Below are positions 1-9,666 of a stretch of 64,000 nt of DNA, piece after piece. The DNA lies in the NCBI RefSeq assembly GCF_026626705.1, contig NZ_JAPNKC010000001.1, positions 8,450,001-8,514,000 on the forward strand. Reading direction: 5' to 3'. Origin of the DNA: Pyxidicoccus sp. MSG2 (GTDB lineage: Bacteria; Myxococcota; Myxococcia; Myxococcales; Myxococcaceae). Position 1 is the first letter of the stretch, and each line of letters opens with the position of its first letter. Under the pieces are notes generated by a model. That model was given only the letters and a program-made list of their open reading frames with translations, did no database searches and was not told where the DNA came from. The position numbers and the translations under genes are program-made.

Positions 1-333
1 GGCCAGTGCCTGACCCTGCGGGGGACGCTGGATGGAATGCACACGAGCGTCGCTCACCCATCCAGCGATATCCCCTTCGAATTCCGGTTCCGCCAGTTCG
101 TGCTCGTCCAGGTGACGGAGCTGGATATCAGCGGGTTCATGGGCCGATTCAAGGGGCGGGGCATCTTCTTCGAACTGAAGAACTCCCGTTGGCTGGCGGA
201 GGCACGACAGCTCGGCCACTCCGACAAGGCGACGCCGAAGCACCGCCACTACATCGTCGCCACCTACGACGATGTCTTCGAAGTGGTCTGCACCAGCGTC
301 GAAATCAAGCTCGACGTCAACGCTGCACGGTGA
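1..333 (+). CDS. Hypothetical protein, C-terminal part (5' end outside window)
   Basis: The frame is open from the first base of the window to a TGA at 331-333, so this is the C-terminal 110 residues of a longer protein or a short gene starting at the ATG at 37. The visible part is a mix of hydrophobic and charged segments with no transmembrane stretch, Cys motif or recognised domain. I do not recognise the family. A start at 37 has no convincing ribosome binding site, and the reading frame continues upstream without a stop, so I favour a truncated view of a longer gene. The 3' end overlaps the convergent U32 gene by 17 bases (317-333). Confidence 0.5.
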   Translation, partial: GQCLTLRGTLDGMHTSVAHPSSDIPFEFRFRQFVLVQVTELDISGFMGRFKGRGIFFELKNSRWLAEARQLGHSDKATPKHRHYIVATYDDVFEVVCTSVEIKLDVNAAR

Positions 334-2947
334 ACGTGGGGTTGAGCACCTTCATGGTGCCCTTCGTCACGCCGAACTGCTCGTGCACGGCCGCACGGCG
401 CACCGTCTCCGCCGGGCCGATGCGGCCCGCGAGCAGGTCCTGGTACGCGGACAGCACGCGCGTGGCCTCCTCGCGCGACTCGCGGACGAACTCCACCCGG
501 TAGCGCCGCACGCCGCGCTCCAGCAGCCGGGGCACCAGGGACGCCGCGCTCTGCGCCTGCGCGTTGAACACCGTGTTGCGGCATCCCACGTCCACCACCA
601 CTGGATGCTCCAGCCCCTTGTGGTCTCTCAGGGACACGCGGTGCTGCTCACACGGCCGTCCGCAGCTCCGGTAGTCCCTCCCGTGCGACAGCGTGTGTGA
701 ATACACGCAGTGCTCCGTGTGGAACGTCGCGATGTGGTGGTGCACCGTCACCGTGAAGCGCTCCGCCGGCAGGTGCTCCAGCATGGCCTCCAGCTGCACC
801 GCATCCAGGTCATGCGCGAAGGTCAGCGAGTCCAACCCCAGCCCCAGCAGGTGCAGCGCCGTCATCGAGTTGGTGACGTTGAGCGAGAAGTCTCCGTGCA
901 GTGCCGGGCGCGGCTCCCCGGGCGCGGGAGGCCGCTCCAGGAAGTGCATCATCGCGCCCCAGTGCCGCACCAGCACCGCGTCCGGCTTCAGCTTCTGGAT
1001 GCGCGCGTCGTAGCCCTCCTCACCCGGCTTCTGCACGCGCACCGTCGCAATCGTCACCTTCAACCCGGCCGCGCGCGCCCGCTCCACCGCGCGCTGCAGG
1101 CCCACCAGCTCCATCCAGTCCAGCTCCACCTCGGGCAGCCCCGCGGCGATGACGGCCTCCAGCTGCTCGTCCGTCCGGCACAGCGGCAACAGCCGCGCGC
1201 CCTCGGGCACGGGCGTCGCCACGACGCGCTCGCGCAGGGACGCGCGCAGGCTCTCCAGCGTGGAGCCCTCGTTCACCGTGCGCACCGGCCCGCGCGCCAC
1301 CGCCTCCGACAGCTCCGCCACCAGCCTGCGCCGCAGCGCCTTCAGCTCCGACACCGGAAGGTGCAGCCCTGGTGCCAGGCCGGACGCATCCAGCCCCGCG
1401 AGGTGGAACGGCGTCCCGCCCAGTGCCGCCAGCTTGTCCTTCAGCAGCACCGCGTCCATGCCGCCACCGCGCGCCTCCGCCAGCGGCACTTCGCTCGACA
1501 CCGAGCACACGTGCCCGCCGCGCGCCTTCCCCGTCACCGCCAGCGGCGCACCGGCCGTGCCGGACACCACCAGCTCCAGCGACACGCGCCCCTCGGGCTC
1601 GCCCTGCGCCAGCAACTCCTCCGTGCGCTTCGCCAGGGAGGGATCGCTCGTCACCCACACGCGCTGGCCCGGCGCCACGCGCGCCAGATCCGGCCCCGGG
1701 TTGCCGAAGCCCAGCACCCAGCCGCGCCCCTTGCGCTCCACGCGGAACAGCGGACCGCCGGGCTCGTGCTTGTCCTCCGGGTGGCCCGCGTCGAACACCA
1801 CGCCCATGCCGGGGCGAGGGGACAACTCCGCCGCCATGGGGGCTTCGCCCTCCAGCGGCGAGGACACCTTGCCCTGCGGCGCGTCCGGACGCGACTGCTC
1901 CTCCTGTCCCAGTCCGCCCGTCCAGGGACGTCCCTCCGCGTCGTCCACCACGCGCACGTCGCGCCCGTGCACCGACTCCACCCGGCCCAGGTACGCGCCG
2001 CGGTGCTTGGGGAAACGCCCCTCCACCAGCGTCTGGTGATCCGAGCCCGCGAAGAAGCCGTGCGAGAAGCCCCGGCTGTACGACAGCGTCATGTCCGCGA
2101 GGTCCTTCTTCAGCGCGCCCGCGTCCGGCTTCCCCTCCGCCACGCCGTCCACCCAGCGCCGGTAGCCCTGCACCGCCGTGGCCACGTACTGCGGCCCCTT
2201 CTGCCGACCCTCAATCTTCAGCGAGTGCACGCCGATGTCCACGAGCCGCGGTACCGCCATCACGCCCGCGAGGTCCTTGGGGCTCAGGAGGTACTGCACG
2301 TCCCCCAACTCGCGCGTCTGGCCATCCACCACCAGGTCATACGGCAGCCGGCAGGACTGCGCGCACTGCCCGCGGTTGGCGGAGCGCCCGCCCCACGCCT
2401 CGCTGGTGAGGCACTGGCCGCTCCACGACATGCACAGCGCGCCGTGGATGAAGACCTCCAATTCGATGTCCGTCTCCGACGCCAGCCGGCGAATCTCCGC
2501 CACCGACAGCTCGCGAGGCACCACCACCCGCGTAGCGCCCAGACCCCGGGCGAAGCGCGCTCCCTCTGCGCTCGAAATCGTCATCTGCGTGGAGGCATGC
2601 ACCTCCATCTGGGGACACACCGCGCGGGCCACCAGCGCCACCGCCGGATCCTGGACGATGAGCGCGTCCACGCCCGCCGCGGCCACCCGGCGCAGGATGT
2701 CCTCCACCACGGACAGTTCCGGCTCGAACACCAGCGTGTTCAGCGTCAGGTACGCCCGCGCCCCGGCGCGGTGCACGAGCGCCAGCGTCTGGGGCAGGGT
2801 GGCGAGCGAGAAGTTCTCCGCACGGGCGCGCGCGTTGAAGCCTTCGTCCAGCCCGAAGTAGACGGCGTCCGCACCACTGGCCAGCGCGGCCTTCATCGAG
2901 TCGAGGTCCCCCGCGGGGGCGAGGATTTCAGGACGGCGACGGGTCAT
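317..2947 (-). CDS. U32 family protein (RlhA/YdcP-like, DUF3656-containing)
   Basis: Protein of 876 residues. The N-terminal half is a U32 (so-called collagenase-like peptidase) domain starting with the typical EILAPAGD motif (residues 7-14). It carries the conserved cysteine cluster CMSWSGQC followed by RSANRGQCAQSCR at about residues 170-200. A second cysteine group (HCVYSH, SCGRPC, VGCRN) lies near the C-terminus, giving the two-part layout of E. coli RlhA, which hydroxylates C2501 of 23S rRNA. Related U32 proteins (TrhP, UbiU/V) bind an iron-sulfur cluster through such cysteines, so an RNA or cofactor hydroxylation role is likelier than proteolysis. I chose the ATG at 2947 because the domain begins there; an upstream ATG at 3001 would add 18 unrelated residues. 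A low-complexity insertion near 1800-1900 is unusual for the family. Exact substrate unknown. Confidence 0.85.
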   Translation of the reverse strand: MTRRRPEILAPAGDLDSMKAALASGADAVYFGLDEGFNARARAENFSLATLPQTLALVHRAGARAYLTLNTLVFEPELSVVEDILRRVAAAGVDALIVQDPAVALVARAVCPQMEVHASTQMTISSAEGARFARGLGATRVVVPRELSVAEIRRLASETDIELEVFIHGALCMSWSGQCLTSEAWGGRSANRGQCAQSCRLPYDLVVDGQTRELGDVQYLLSPKDLAGVMAVPRLVDIGVHSLKIEGRQKGPQYVATAVQGYRRWVDGVAEGKPDAGALKKDLADMTLSYSRGFSHGFFAGSDHQTLVEGRFPKHRGAYLGRVESVHGRDVRVVDDAEGRPWTGGLGQEEQSRPDAPQGKVSSPLEGEAPMAAELSPRPGMGVVFDAGHPEDKHEPGGPLFRVERKGRGWVLGFGNPGPDLARVAPGQRVWVTSDPSLAKRTEELLAQGEPEGRVSLELVVSGTAGAPLAVTGKARGGHVCSVSSEVPLAEARGGGMDAVLLKDKLAALGGTPFHLAGLDASGLAPGLHLPVSELKALRRRLVAELSEAVARGPVRTVNEGSTLESLRASLRERVVATPVPEGARLLPLCRTDEQLEAVIAAGLPEVELDWMELVGLQRAVERARAAGLKVTIATVRVQKPGEEGYDARIQKLKPDAVLVRHWGAMMHFLERPPAPGEPRPALHGDFSLNVTNSMTALHLLGLGLDSLTFAHDLDAVQLEAMLEHLPAERFTVTVHHHIATFHTEHCVYSHTLSHGRDYRSCGRPCEQHRVSLRDHKGLEHPVVVDVGCRNTVFNAQAQSAASLVPRLLERGVRRYRVEFVRESREEATRVLSAYQDLLAGRIGPAETVRRAAVHEQFGVTKGTMKVLNPTFTVQR

Positions 2948-3063
2948 GTCGCGTCCTCTAACACAGCACCCCAGCCCCTGCCGTCCATCACGCGAAGCCA
3001 ATGGCGCGGTGCGCTAGGTTCTGGTCAAGTCGCCGCCTGGTCGCTTCCAAAGGAGACGGGTCA

Positions 3064-3864
3064 ATGGCTGATGGCGTGTTCCGGGACGGGCTGCTTGCGG
3101 GCAAGGTGGCGTTCATTTCCGGCGGCAGCAGTGGCATCAACCTCGGCATCGCCGAGGCCTTCGTGAAGGCGGGCGCGAAGGTGGCCATCAATGGCCGCAA
3201 CGTGGAGAAGCTCGAAGGCGCGGTGAAGGGCCTCCAGGCCCACGGCACCGCCATGGGCGTGGCCGCCGACGTGCGCGACTACGCCGCCGTGGAGAAGGCC
3301 CTCCAGACGGTGCGCGACGCGTACGGCGAATTGGACATCGTCGTGTGCGGCGCCGCCGGCAACTTCCCCGCGCCCGCGCTGGGCATGTCCTCCAACGGCT
3401 TCAAGGCCGTGATGGACATCGACGTGCTGGGCACCTTCAACATCAGCCGCGCCGCCTTCGACCACCTGCGCAAGCCCGGCGCCTGTCTCATCAACATCTC
3501 CGCGCCCCAGGCCTACCTGCCCATGGCCATGCAGGCCCACGTGTGTGCCGCCAAGGCCGGCGTGGACATGCTCACCCGCGTGCTCGCCATCGAATGGGGC
3601 GGCTCCGGCGTTCGCGTCAACGCGATTACCCCCGGCCCCATCGATGACACCGAAGGCATGCGCCGCCTCGCCCCCAACGAGGAGGGGAAGCAGAAGATCA
3701 TCCAGGCCCTGCCCCTGCAGCGCTTCGGCAAGAAGGAGGACATCGCCCGGCTCGCGCTCTTCCTCGCGTCCGACGCGGCGTCCTACATCACGGGTTCCAT
3801 CATGGTCTGCGACGGCGGCCAGTCCCTCCTGGGCGGCGGCGCCCTCATGGCCGCCCTCATGTAA
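3064..3864 (+). CDS. SDR oxidoreductase, 2,4-dienoyl-CoA reductase (DECR2)-like
   Basis: Short-chain dehydrogenase of 266 residues. The nucleotide-binding glycine motif SGGSSGINLG is at residues 19-28, an AAGNF motif follows strand 4, and MDIDVLGTFN and ITPGPIDDTEGMRRL are strongly reminiscent of peroxisomal 2,4-dienoyl-CoA reductase. The usual SDR catalytic YxxxK is replaced by AHVCAAK: the lysine is kept and the tyrosine is absent, as in the DECR branch. The likely role is NADPH-dependent reduction of dienoyl-CoA intermediates during beta-oxidation of unsaturated fatty acids in the cytoplasm. I took the ATG at 3064, which has GGAG upstream at about 3053; the frame extends to an ATG at 3001, but those residues do not fit the family. 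It stands alone, divergent from the U32 gene. Confidence 0.85.
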   Translation: MADGVFRDGLLAGKVAFISGGSSGINLGIAEAFVKAGAKVAINGRNVEKLEGAVKGLQAHGTAMGVAADVRDYAAVEKALQTVRDAYGELDIVVCGAAGNFPAPALGMSSNGFKAVMDIDVLGTFNISRAAFDHLRKPGACLINISAPQAYLPMAMQAHVCAAKAGVDMLTRVLAIEWGGSGVRVNAITPGPIDDTEGMRRLAPNEEGKQKIIQALPLQRFGKKEDIARLALFLASDAASYITGSIMVCDGGQSLLGGGALMAALM

Positions 3865-3910
3865 CCCCGCGTCACGACTGGGCGACGTGCCCCTGACGGC
3901 ACCGTGAATT

Positions 3911-4011
3911 TATATTGGTGCTGCAAGTTTGCGGTCGGGCACTACTTCCGGGAGGACGATGTCTGATAGAAGGCGATGCAACCCCGCGCGGGGGGAATTT
4001 TTCGCGCGGGG
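3911..4011 (+). promoter_or_regulatory. Leader region of the lamin-tail lipoprotein gene with a strong stem-loop
   Basis: A TATATT hexamer at 3911-3916 could be a -10 element. Downstream lies a perfect 9-base inverted repeat, CCCCGCGCG (3982-3990) and CGCGCGGGG (4003-4011), enclosing a 12-base loop. It ends about 14 bases before the GGAG (4025) of the 4035 start. No T-run follows the stem, so a structured 5' leader is likelier than a terminator. No good -35 was found. Confidence 0.3.
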
Positions 4012-4034
4012 TCTGCTCGCTTCCGGAGACATCC

Positions 4035-7000
4035 ATGTCCCGTCCGTCTTTCTCGCTGGCCCGGTTCCTCGGGCTGAGCGTGCTGTGCCTGGGCGTAGCT
4101 CTGGGCTGTGGTGATGGCACCGAACCGCAGCCCACTCCGACACCGAAGCCGCTGCCCGACGCGGCCCTGTCCCGGGTGGAGGTGAGCCGCGCCGCGCAGG
4201 TGCTCGCCGACGGCGAGGACCGCGTCACCGTCACCGTCACCGTGAAGCAGAAGGACGGCGCGCCCATGGAAGGGCGCACGGTGCGCGTGGAGGTGTCCGG
4301 CGACGGCAACACCGTGACGCAGCCGGCGGCGAAGACGGACGCCGAGGGCAAGACGACGGCCTCCGTGGTGTCCACCGGCGCGGGCTCGAAGACGGTGACG
4401 GCTTCCGTGGAGGCAGAGGGCGGCGCGGTGGTGCTCGGCACGCGCCCCGTCATCGCCTTCGTCGCCCCACGTCCCACGCGGCTGGCCTTCTCCGCCACCG
4501 CGCTGACGGCCACGGCCGGCGTGCCCATCGGTGACCTGGAGGTGTCGCTGAAGGACGCGCAGGGCCGCACCGTGACGGGCGCCACCGACGAGGTGACGCT
4601 GTCGCTGGCCGCGGGCCCGGGCAACGCCGCCCTTGAGGGCACGCTGAAGGCGCACGCGGTGGACGGCGTGGTGCGCTTCACGGAGGCGGTGCTGAAGAAG
4701 GCGGGCACCGGCTACCAGTTGAAGGTGGAGGCCGCGGACCTGGAGGGCGCCACCAGCCCCACCTTCGCCGTCGCTCCGGCCGCGGCCGCCTCGCTGGAAG
4801 TCACGGGCCTGCCGGCCGTGGCCACCGCGGGCGCCGCGCAGAGCGCGGACGTGACGCTGCACGACGCCTTCGGCAACGTGGCCACCGGCTACGTGGGCAC
4901 GCTGGCGGTGACCTCGTCGGACGCCACCGCCGCGCTTCCCGCCGCCCACGCCTTCACGGCGACGGACAAGGGCCACTTCACCTTCACGGGCATCACGCTC
5001 AAGCACGCGGGCGCCCAGCACGTCACCATCCAGGACGGGACGCTCGCGGCGCTGACGTCCAGCAAGGACGTGGGCGTGGTCGCCGGTGGGGTCGCCGCGC
5101 TCGTCTTCACCCAGACGCCTGGTCGCACCTCCGTGCGCGCGACGCTGCCCCCGGTGACGGTGGCGCTCCAGGACGCGTATGGAAACCACGCGGCCGTCGG
5201 CGCGCCCCTGGTGACGGTGGGCCTGTCGGGCAACGGCACCGGGCTCGGCGGCGTCCTCGAGGCCGCCCCGGTGGACGGCGTGGCCACCTTCTCCAACCTG
5301 CGGCTGAACGAGGAGGGCGGCGTCATGCTCGTCGCCTCCGCGCAGGGCCTCACCTCCGACACGAGTGATTCCATCGACGTGGTGGATGACGTCGTCCCCG
5401 CGACGCCGTCTCTCGCCGCGGGCGCGTCCACGCCGACCAGCGTCACGGTGACGTGGCAGGCCGTGGGCGACGACGGCACCGAGGGCCGGGCGACCTCGCA
5501 GCAGGTGCGCTACTCGGTGAGCCCCATCACCAGCGACGCCCAGTTCGACGCGGCCACCCCGGTGGGTGGTGTCGGCGCTCCGGCCGCGGCGGGCACCGCC
5601 GAGTCGGCGACGCTCACGGGCCTGTCCTCCAGTCAGACCTACCACGTGGCGCTGCGGGTGACGGACAACCGCGGCAACTCCGCGCGCTCCGCCAGCCTGG
5701 CGGTGCAGACGCAGGAGCCGGGGGTGGCGCAGTTGTTCTTCACCCAGGAGCCCATCGGCGGCGTCGCTGGCCAGGCGCTGGCCGAGTTCCGCGTCGCCTT
5801 GAGGGACGTGAATGGCAACGTCGTCACCACCGCCACCTCGCCGGTGACGGTGTCCCTGTCGAGCGACCCCGGCTTCCAGCCGGTGACGGTGGCGCCCGTC
5901 AACGGCGTGGCGGCCTTCACCGGCGTGATTGTGAAGAAGGCGGACAACTCGCACCGCTTCGTCGCCAGCGCCAACTCGCTGTCGGTGACGAGCGTCCCGG
6001 TCATCGTCGAGGCGGCCGCGGCCAGCCGCCTCGCGCTCACCGGACTCGTGAGCCCGGTCACCGCGGGCGCGCAGGGCAGCCTGGAGCTCACCGCGTATGA
6101 CCCCTACGACAACGTGGCCACCGGCTACACGCACGCGGTGCACTTCACGTCGACGGACGCCCAGGCGGCCCTGCCGGGTGACTACACGTTCACCGTGCAG
6201 GACCAGGGACGCCACGTCTTCGGCAACGTGGCGCTGCGCACCTCGGGCGCCCAGAGCGTGACGGCGACGGAGCTGAACGCCAACCCGCTCACCGCCACGC
6301 TCGCGGTGGAAGTGACCAGCGATGCGGCGGACCACCTGGAGCTGGCGGGCCTTCCCGCGGACGTGACGGCGGGCGGGTCGCACCTGCTCACCTTCAGCGC
6401 GAAGGACCGCTTCGGGAACCTGGTGACGGGCTACTCCGGCACGGTGCACTTCACGTCGAACGACGCGCAGGCGGTGCTTCCGGCGGACTTCACCTTCGTC
6501 CCCGCGCGCGACGCCGGCCAGCACGAGTTCTCCGTCACCCTGCGCACCTCGGGCTCGCGCTCCGTCACCGTGACGGAGCAGGGCGCCTCGGGGCTGAGCG
6601 TCACGGCGAGCACGAGCGTGGCCCCGGCCGTCGCCCACCACATGACGCTGGCACTGTCGACCGTCACTCCGGTCGCGGGCCAGCCCGTGGATGCGACGGT
6701 GACGCTGCTCGACGCCTTCGAGAACCAGGCCTCGGGCTACCGGGGCACGGTGGGCTTCCAGCTCCAGGGCGATGCGCAGGCCACCGTGCCGGGCGACTAC
6801 GCGTTCACCGCGGCGGACGCCGGCAAGCACACCTTCAGCGTGACGTTCGCGGCCGTGCGCAACAGCCTGCTCGTCGCCCGGGACGTGGTGGACTCGCAGC
6901 TGCAGGACGAAGAGTCCGTCAGCGTGCGGCCCGGTGTGCTGACGGAGCTGCGCGTGGCGAGGGTGCCGGGCCCGGTCGTCGCGGGCCAGAACAACCTCTT

Positions 7001-9599
7001 CGTCGTCACCGCATATGACGGCTTCGGCAACGTGAAGACGGACTACACGGGCACGGTGGACATCACCACCACGGACCCGAATCCGGGGACTCTGGAGTCC
7101 CGCACGTACCTGGAGACGGACCGCGGCGAGTACACGCTGGGCGCCACCCTGCAGACGGCGGGGCCTCAGACGCTGACGTTCCGGGACGCCGTGCGCAACG
7201 TGTCCGTGACGAGCGACGTCACGGTGGAGGCGGCGCAGCCGGTGCGGCTCGCGGTGCTCAATGCGCCCGCGACGGGCTCCGTGCGCCAGTCGCTCTCGCA
7301 GCTGCGCGTGGCCCTTCGGGATGCCTATGGCAACACCCCGCCCGTCACCGCGCCGTCGGTGACGGTGCACCTGGTTGGCGGTCCCCTGGGCACCACCCTG
7401 GGAGGAACGTTGACGGCGGCTCCGGTGGATGGCGTGGCCACCTTCACCAACCTCACCGTGGACCAGGAGGGGACGTTCAGCCTCGTCATGGACACGGCGG
7501 ACATGGGCATCACCGGGACGGACACGGAGGTCGTCATCACCGACGACCAGGCGCCCGCGACCGCGACCTCGTTCTCCGCGACGCTGGATGAGGACCGCGT
7601 CGCCCACCTGTCGTGGGGGGCCACGGGGGATGACGGCACGGATGGCGTGGCGCACCACTACGAGCTCCGCTACAGCACGAACCCCATCGACGCGGGCAAC
7701 TTCGGCAGCGCGACCCAGCTGCCCACCAACGCGCCGCAGCCGAACGGCTCGACGGAGGGGACCACCGTCCAGCTCCCGTCGCAGGAGGCGACCTGGTACT
7801 TCGGTCTGCGCGTCGTCGACGGCGCGGGGAACGCCAGCACGCTGGTGCTGGCCTCCGTCGACGTCCCCGGCCCCTGCTCCGGTGTCGTCTGCCCGCCGCG
7901 CGCGCCGGAGTGCGGGCCAGACAACCTGAGCCGCGTGACGTTCACGAGCGCGTGCGAGGTGCAGAACGACGAGCCGGAGTGCGTGGACACGCCCACCCCG
8001 GTCCTCTGCACCGGTCAGGACGCCGTCTGCTTCGAGGGCGCGTGCAACACGGCGCCGCCGCCGGCCGCGGGCGAGCTGGCCATCAGCGAGGTGATGCACA
8101 CGCCGAGCGTTGGCACCGCCGAGTACCTGGAGCTGACCAGCACCGTGGACGGGCTGCGCAACATCACCAACCTGCTCGTCACCTACGATAACGGCGCGGG
8201 CGGCACGGAGAGCTTCGCGGTGCAGGCGCCGGGCGACCGGCCCACGATTGTCCGGGGCCATGGGACGTTCGTCGCGGCGAGCAACACGGACGAGGCCACC
8301 AACGGCGGCGTGCCGGCGCAGTACAGCTTCGCGGGAGGCACCTTCGCCATCGGCAGCTCGGGGCGCCTCACGCTGAAGCAGGGCGCCTCCGTGGTGGTGG
8401 ACGACCTCGTGTACACGCCGTCCTTCCCCCAGACGACGGGCCGCTCCATGAACCTGTCCTCGGTGGTGGTGGGGACGGCGGCGCACCAGTACAGCTGGTA
8501 CTGGTGTGACTCCAGCGCGGGGCTCGCGGGCGGGGACCGGGGTACGCCGGGCCAGCCGAACGAGACGTGCGCGGTGGCCATCAACCCGCCGGTGGACTAC
8601 TGCGCCATCCAGTTCCCGAAGACCATTGCCGCGCCCATCCAGCAGAACACGCCGCAGACCATCTACAGCCAGTTCTACGACGACCAGATCTCCAACCGGA
8701 ACCAGAACGGCAACGACCGCTTCCCGTTCATCGTCGCCGAGCTGGGCTACGGCACGGACGCCAGCGCTCCGCAGGACTGGACGTGGGGGCCCGCGCCGTT
8801 CAACGCGTCCTACAGCCCGTCCGGTTCCAACAACGACGAGATGGTGGGTACGTTGAACATCGGCACGCCCGGCAGCTATCTGTACGGCTTCCGCTACCGC
8901 TTCACGCAGGGGCCGGCGGGCGCGCAGGACTGGGTGTACTGCGACCAGAACGGCGTCGTGTCGGGCGGGTCGCCGCAGTACGGCACGGTGACGGTGGCCC
9001 CGCCGCCGACGCCGCTGACCAACCACGTGGTCATCAGTGAGGTCTGCGGGGGGACCACTGCCCTCTCGACGGACGAGTTCATCGAGCTCCACAACCCGAC
9101 GAACAGCGACGTGAACATCGGCGGCTGGTTGGTACAGTACAAGTCGGCGACGGGGGCCGCCTATTCCGGCAGCGTCACCATCCCCCCGGGCAAGGTCATC
9201 AAGGCGCGCGGGTACTTCCTCGTCGCCAACACCGCCTTCCAGGGAGGCAGCACGACGGCGGACGTGACGTACTCCTTCGACATGTCCGCTTCCACCACGG
9301 CTGGTGGCCACGTGCGCATCGGTCCGGGGCTCACCACCAGCACCTCGGACGTGGCGGTGGACAAGGTGGGGTGGGGCACTGGCAACAGCCCCGAGGGCAC
9401 GGCGGCTCCGTCCCATCCGGCCAGCGGTGGCAGCCTCGAGCGCAAGGCGGTGTCCACCTCCACCTCGGCCACCATGGCGGTCGGCGGGGCCGATGCCGCC
9501 CGCGGCAACGGCACCGACAGGGACAACAACTCCCTGGACTTCGTCACCCGCGCCGCGCGCCAGCCGCAGAACTCGGCGAGCCCGACCGAGCTCCCGTAG
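4035..9599 (+). CDS. Giant surface lipoprotein with Ig-like repeats and lamin-tail domains
   Basis: Predicted lipoprotein of 1,854 residues. The signal peptide ends in the lipobox GVALGC (Cys at residue 25), followed by a Pro/Thr linker. A Big_1/invasin-like domain covers about residues 40-130. A series of filamin- or Ig-like repeats then runs to about residue 1170 with the signature FGNVATGY...TSxDAQAxLP...F (examples at 250-345, 660-760, 765-865, 865-965, 970-1065). Two fibronectin III-like modules lie at about 453-560 and 1170-1278. A cysteine-rich segment (about 1279-1342) precedes a lamin-tail-like domain (about 1345-1510), a central domain (about 1517-1640) and a clear lamin-tail domain (about 1663-1850; ISEVCGG, DEFIELHNP, GWLVQY). 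It is probably anchored in the outer membrane and acts in adhesion, matrix or DNA contact; the function is inferred. The ATG at 4035 has GGAG at 4025. A strong terminator follows. Confidence 0.85.
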   Translation: MSRPSFSLARFLGLSVLCLGVALGCGDGTEPQPTPTPKPLPDAALSRVEVSRAAQVLADGEDRVTVTVTVKQKDGAPMEGRTVRVEVSGDGNTVTQPAAKTDAEGKTTASVVSTGAGSKTVTASVEAEGGAVVLGTRPVIAFVAPRPTRLAFSATALTATAGVPIGDLEVSLKDAQGRTVTGATDEVTLSLAAGPGNAALEGTLKAHAVDGVVRFTEAVLKKAGTGYQLKVEAADLEGATSPTFAVAPAAAASLEVTGLPAVATAGAAQSADVTLHDAFGNVATGYVGTLAVTSSDATAALPAAHAFTATDKGHFTFTGITLKHAGAQHVTIQDGTLAALTSSKDVGVVAGGVAALVFTQTPGRTSVRATLPPVTVALQDAYGNHAAVGAPLVTVGLSGNGTGLGGVLEAAPVDGVATFSNLRLNEEGGVMLVASAQGLTSDTSDSIDVVDDVVPATPSLAAGASTPTSVTVTWQAVGDDGTEGRATSQQVRYSVSPITSDAQFDAATPVGGVGAPAAAGTAESATLTGLSSSQTYHVALRVTDNRGNSARSASLAVQTQEPGVAQLFFTQEPIGGVAGQALAEFRVALRDVNGNVVTTATSPVTVSLSSDPGFQPVTVAPVNGVAAFTGVIVKKADNSHRFVASANSLSVTSVPVIVEAAAASRLALTGLVSPVTAGAQGSLELTAYDPYDNVATGYTHAVHFTSTDAQAALPGDYTFTVQDQGRHVFGNVALRTSGAQSVTATELNANPLTATLAVEVTSDAADHLELAGLPADVTAGGSHLLTFSAKDRFGNLVTGYSGTVHFTSNDAQAVLPADFTFVPARDAGQHEFSVTLRTSGSRSVTVTEQGASGLSVTASTSVAPAVAHHMTLALSTVTPVAGQPVDATVTLLDAFENQASGYRGTVGFQLQGDAQATVPGDYAFTAADAGKHTFSVTFAAVRNSLLVARDVVDSQLQDEESVSVRPGVLTELRVARVPGPVVAGQNNLFVVTAYDGFGNVKTDYTGTVDITTTDPNPGTLESRTYLETDRGEYTLGATLQTAGPQTLTFRDAVRNVSVTSDVTVEAAQPVRLAVLNAPATGSVRQSLSQLRVALRDAYGNTPPVTAPSVTVHLVGGPLGTTLGGTLTAAPVDGVATFTNLTVDQEGTFSLVMDTADMGITGTDTEVVITDDQAPATATSFSATLDEDRVAHLSWGATGDDGTDGVAHHYELRYSTNPIDAGNFGSATQLPTNAPQPNGSTEGTTVQLPSQEATWYFGLRVVDGAGNASTLVLASVDVPGPCSGVVCPPRAPECGPDNLSRVTFTSACEVQNDEPECVDTPTPVLCTGQDAVCFEGACNTAPPPAAGELAISEVMHTPSVGTAEYLELTSTVDGLRNITNLLVTYDNGAGGTESFAVQAPGDRPTIVRGHGTFVAASNTDEATNGGVPAQYSFAGGTFAIGSSGRLTLKQGASVVVDDLVYTPSFPQTTGRSMNLSSVVVGTAAHQYSWYWCDSSAGLAGGDRGTPGQPNETCAVAINPPVDYCAIQFPKTIAAPIQQNTPQTIYSQFYDDQISNRNQNGNDRFPFIVAELGYGTDASAPQDWTWGPAPFNASYSPSGSNNDEMVGTLNIGTPGSYLYGFRYRFTQGPAGAQDWVYCDQNGVVSGGSPQYGTVTVAPPPTPLTNHVVISEVCGGTTALSTDEFIELHNPTNSDVNIGGWLVQYKSATGAAYSGSVTIPPGKVIKARGYFLVANTAFQGGSTTADVTYSFDMSASTTAGGHVRIGPGLTTSTSDVAVDKVGWGTGNSPEGTAAPSHPASGGSLERKAVSTSTSATMAVGGADAARGNGTDRDNNSLDFVTRAARQPQNSASPTELP

Positions 9600-9622
9600 C
9601 CCACTGAACCGTTGAGTCGTCC

Positions 9623-9666
9623 AGGAGGCCGCACCCGGCACACGCCGGGGCGGCCTCCTGCTTTTC
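9623..9666 (+). terminator. Intrinsic terminator after the lamin-tail lipoprotein gene
   Basis: The 10-base arm AGGAGGCCGC (9623-9632) pairs perfectly with GCGGCCTCCT (9650-9659). The loop itself forms a 6-base stem CCCGGC/GCCGGG around ACAC, giving a 16-pair hairpin with one bulge. It is followed by GCTTTTC. It lies 24 bases after the stop codon at 9599. Confidence 0.85.
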
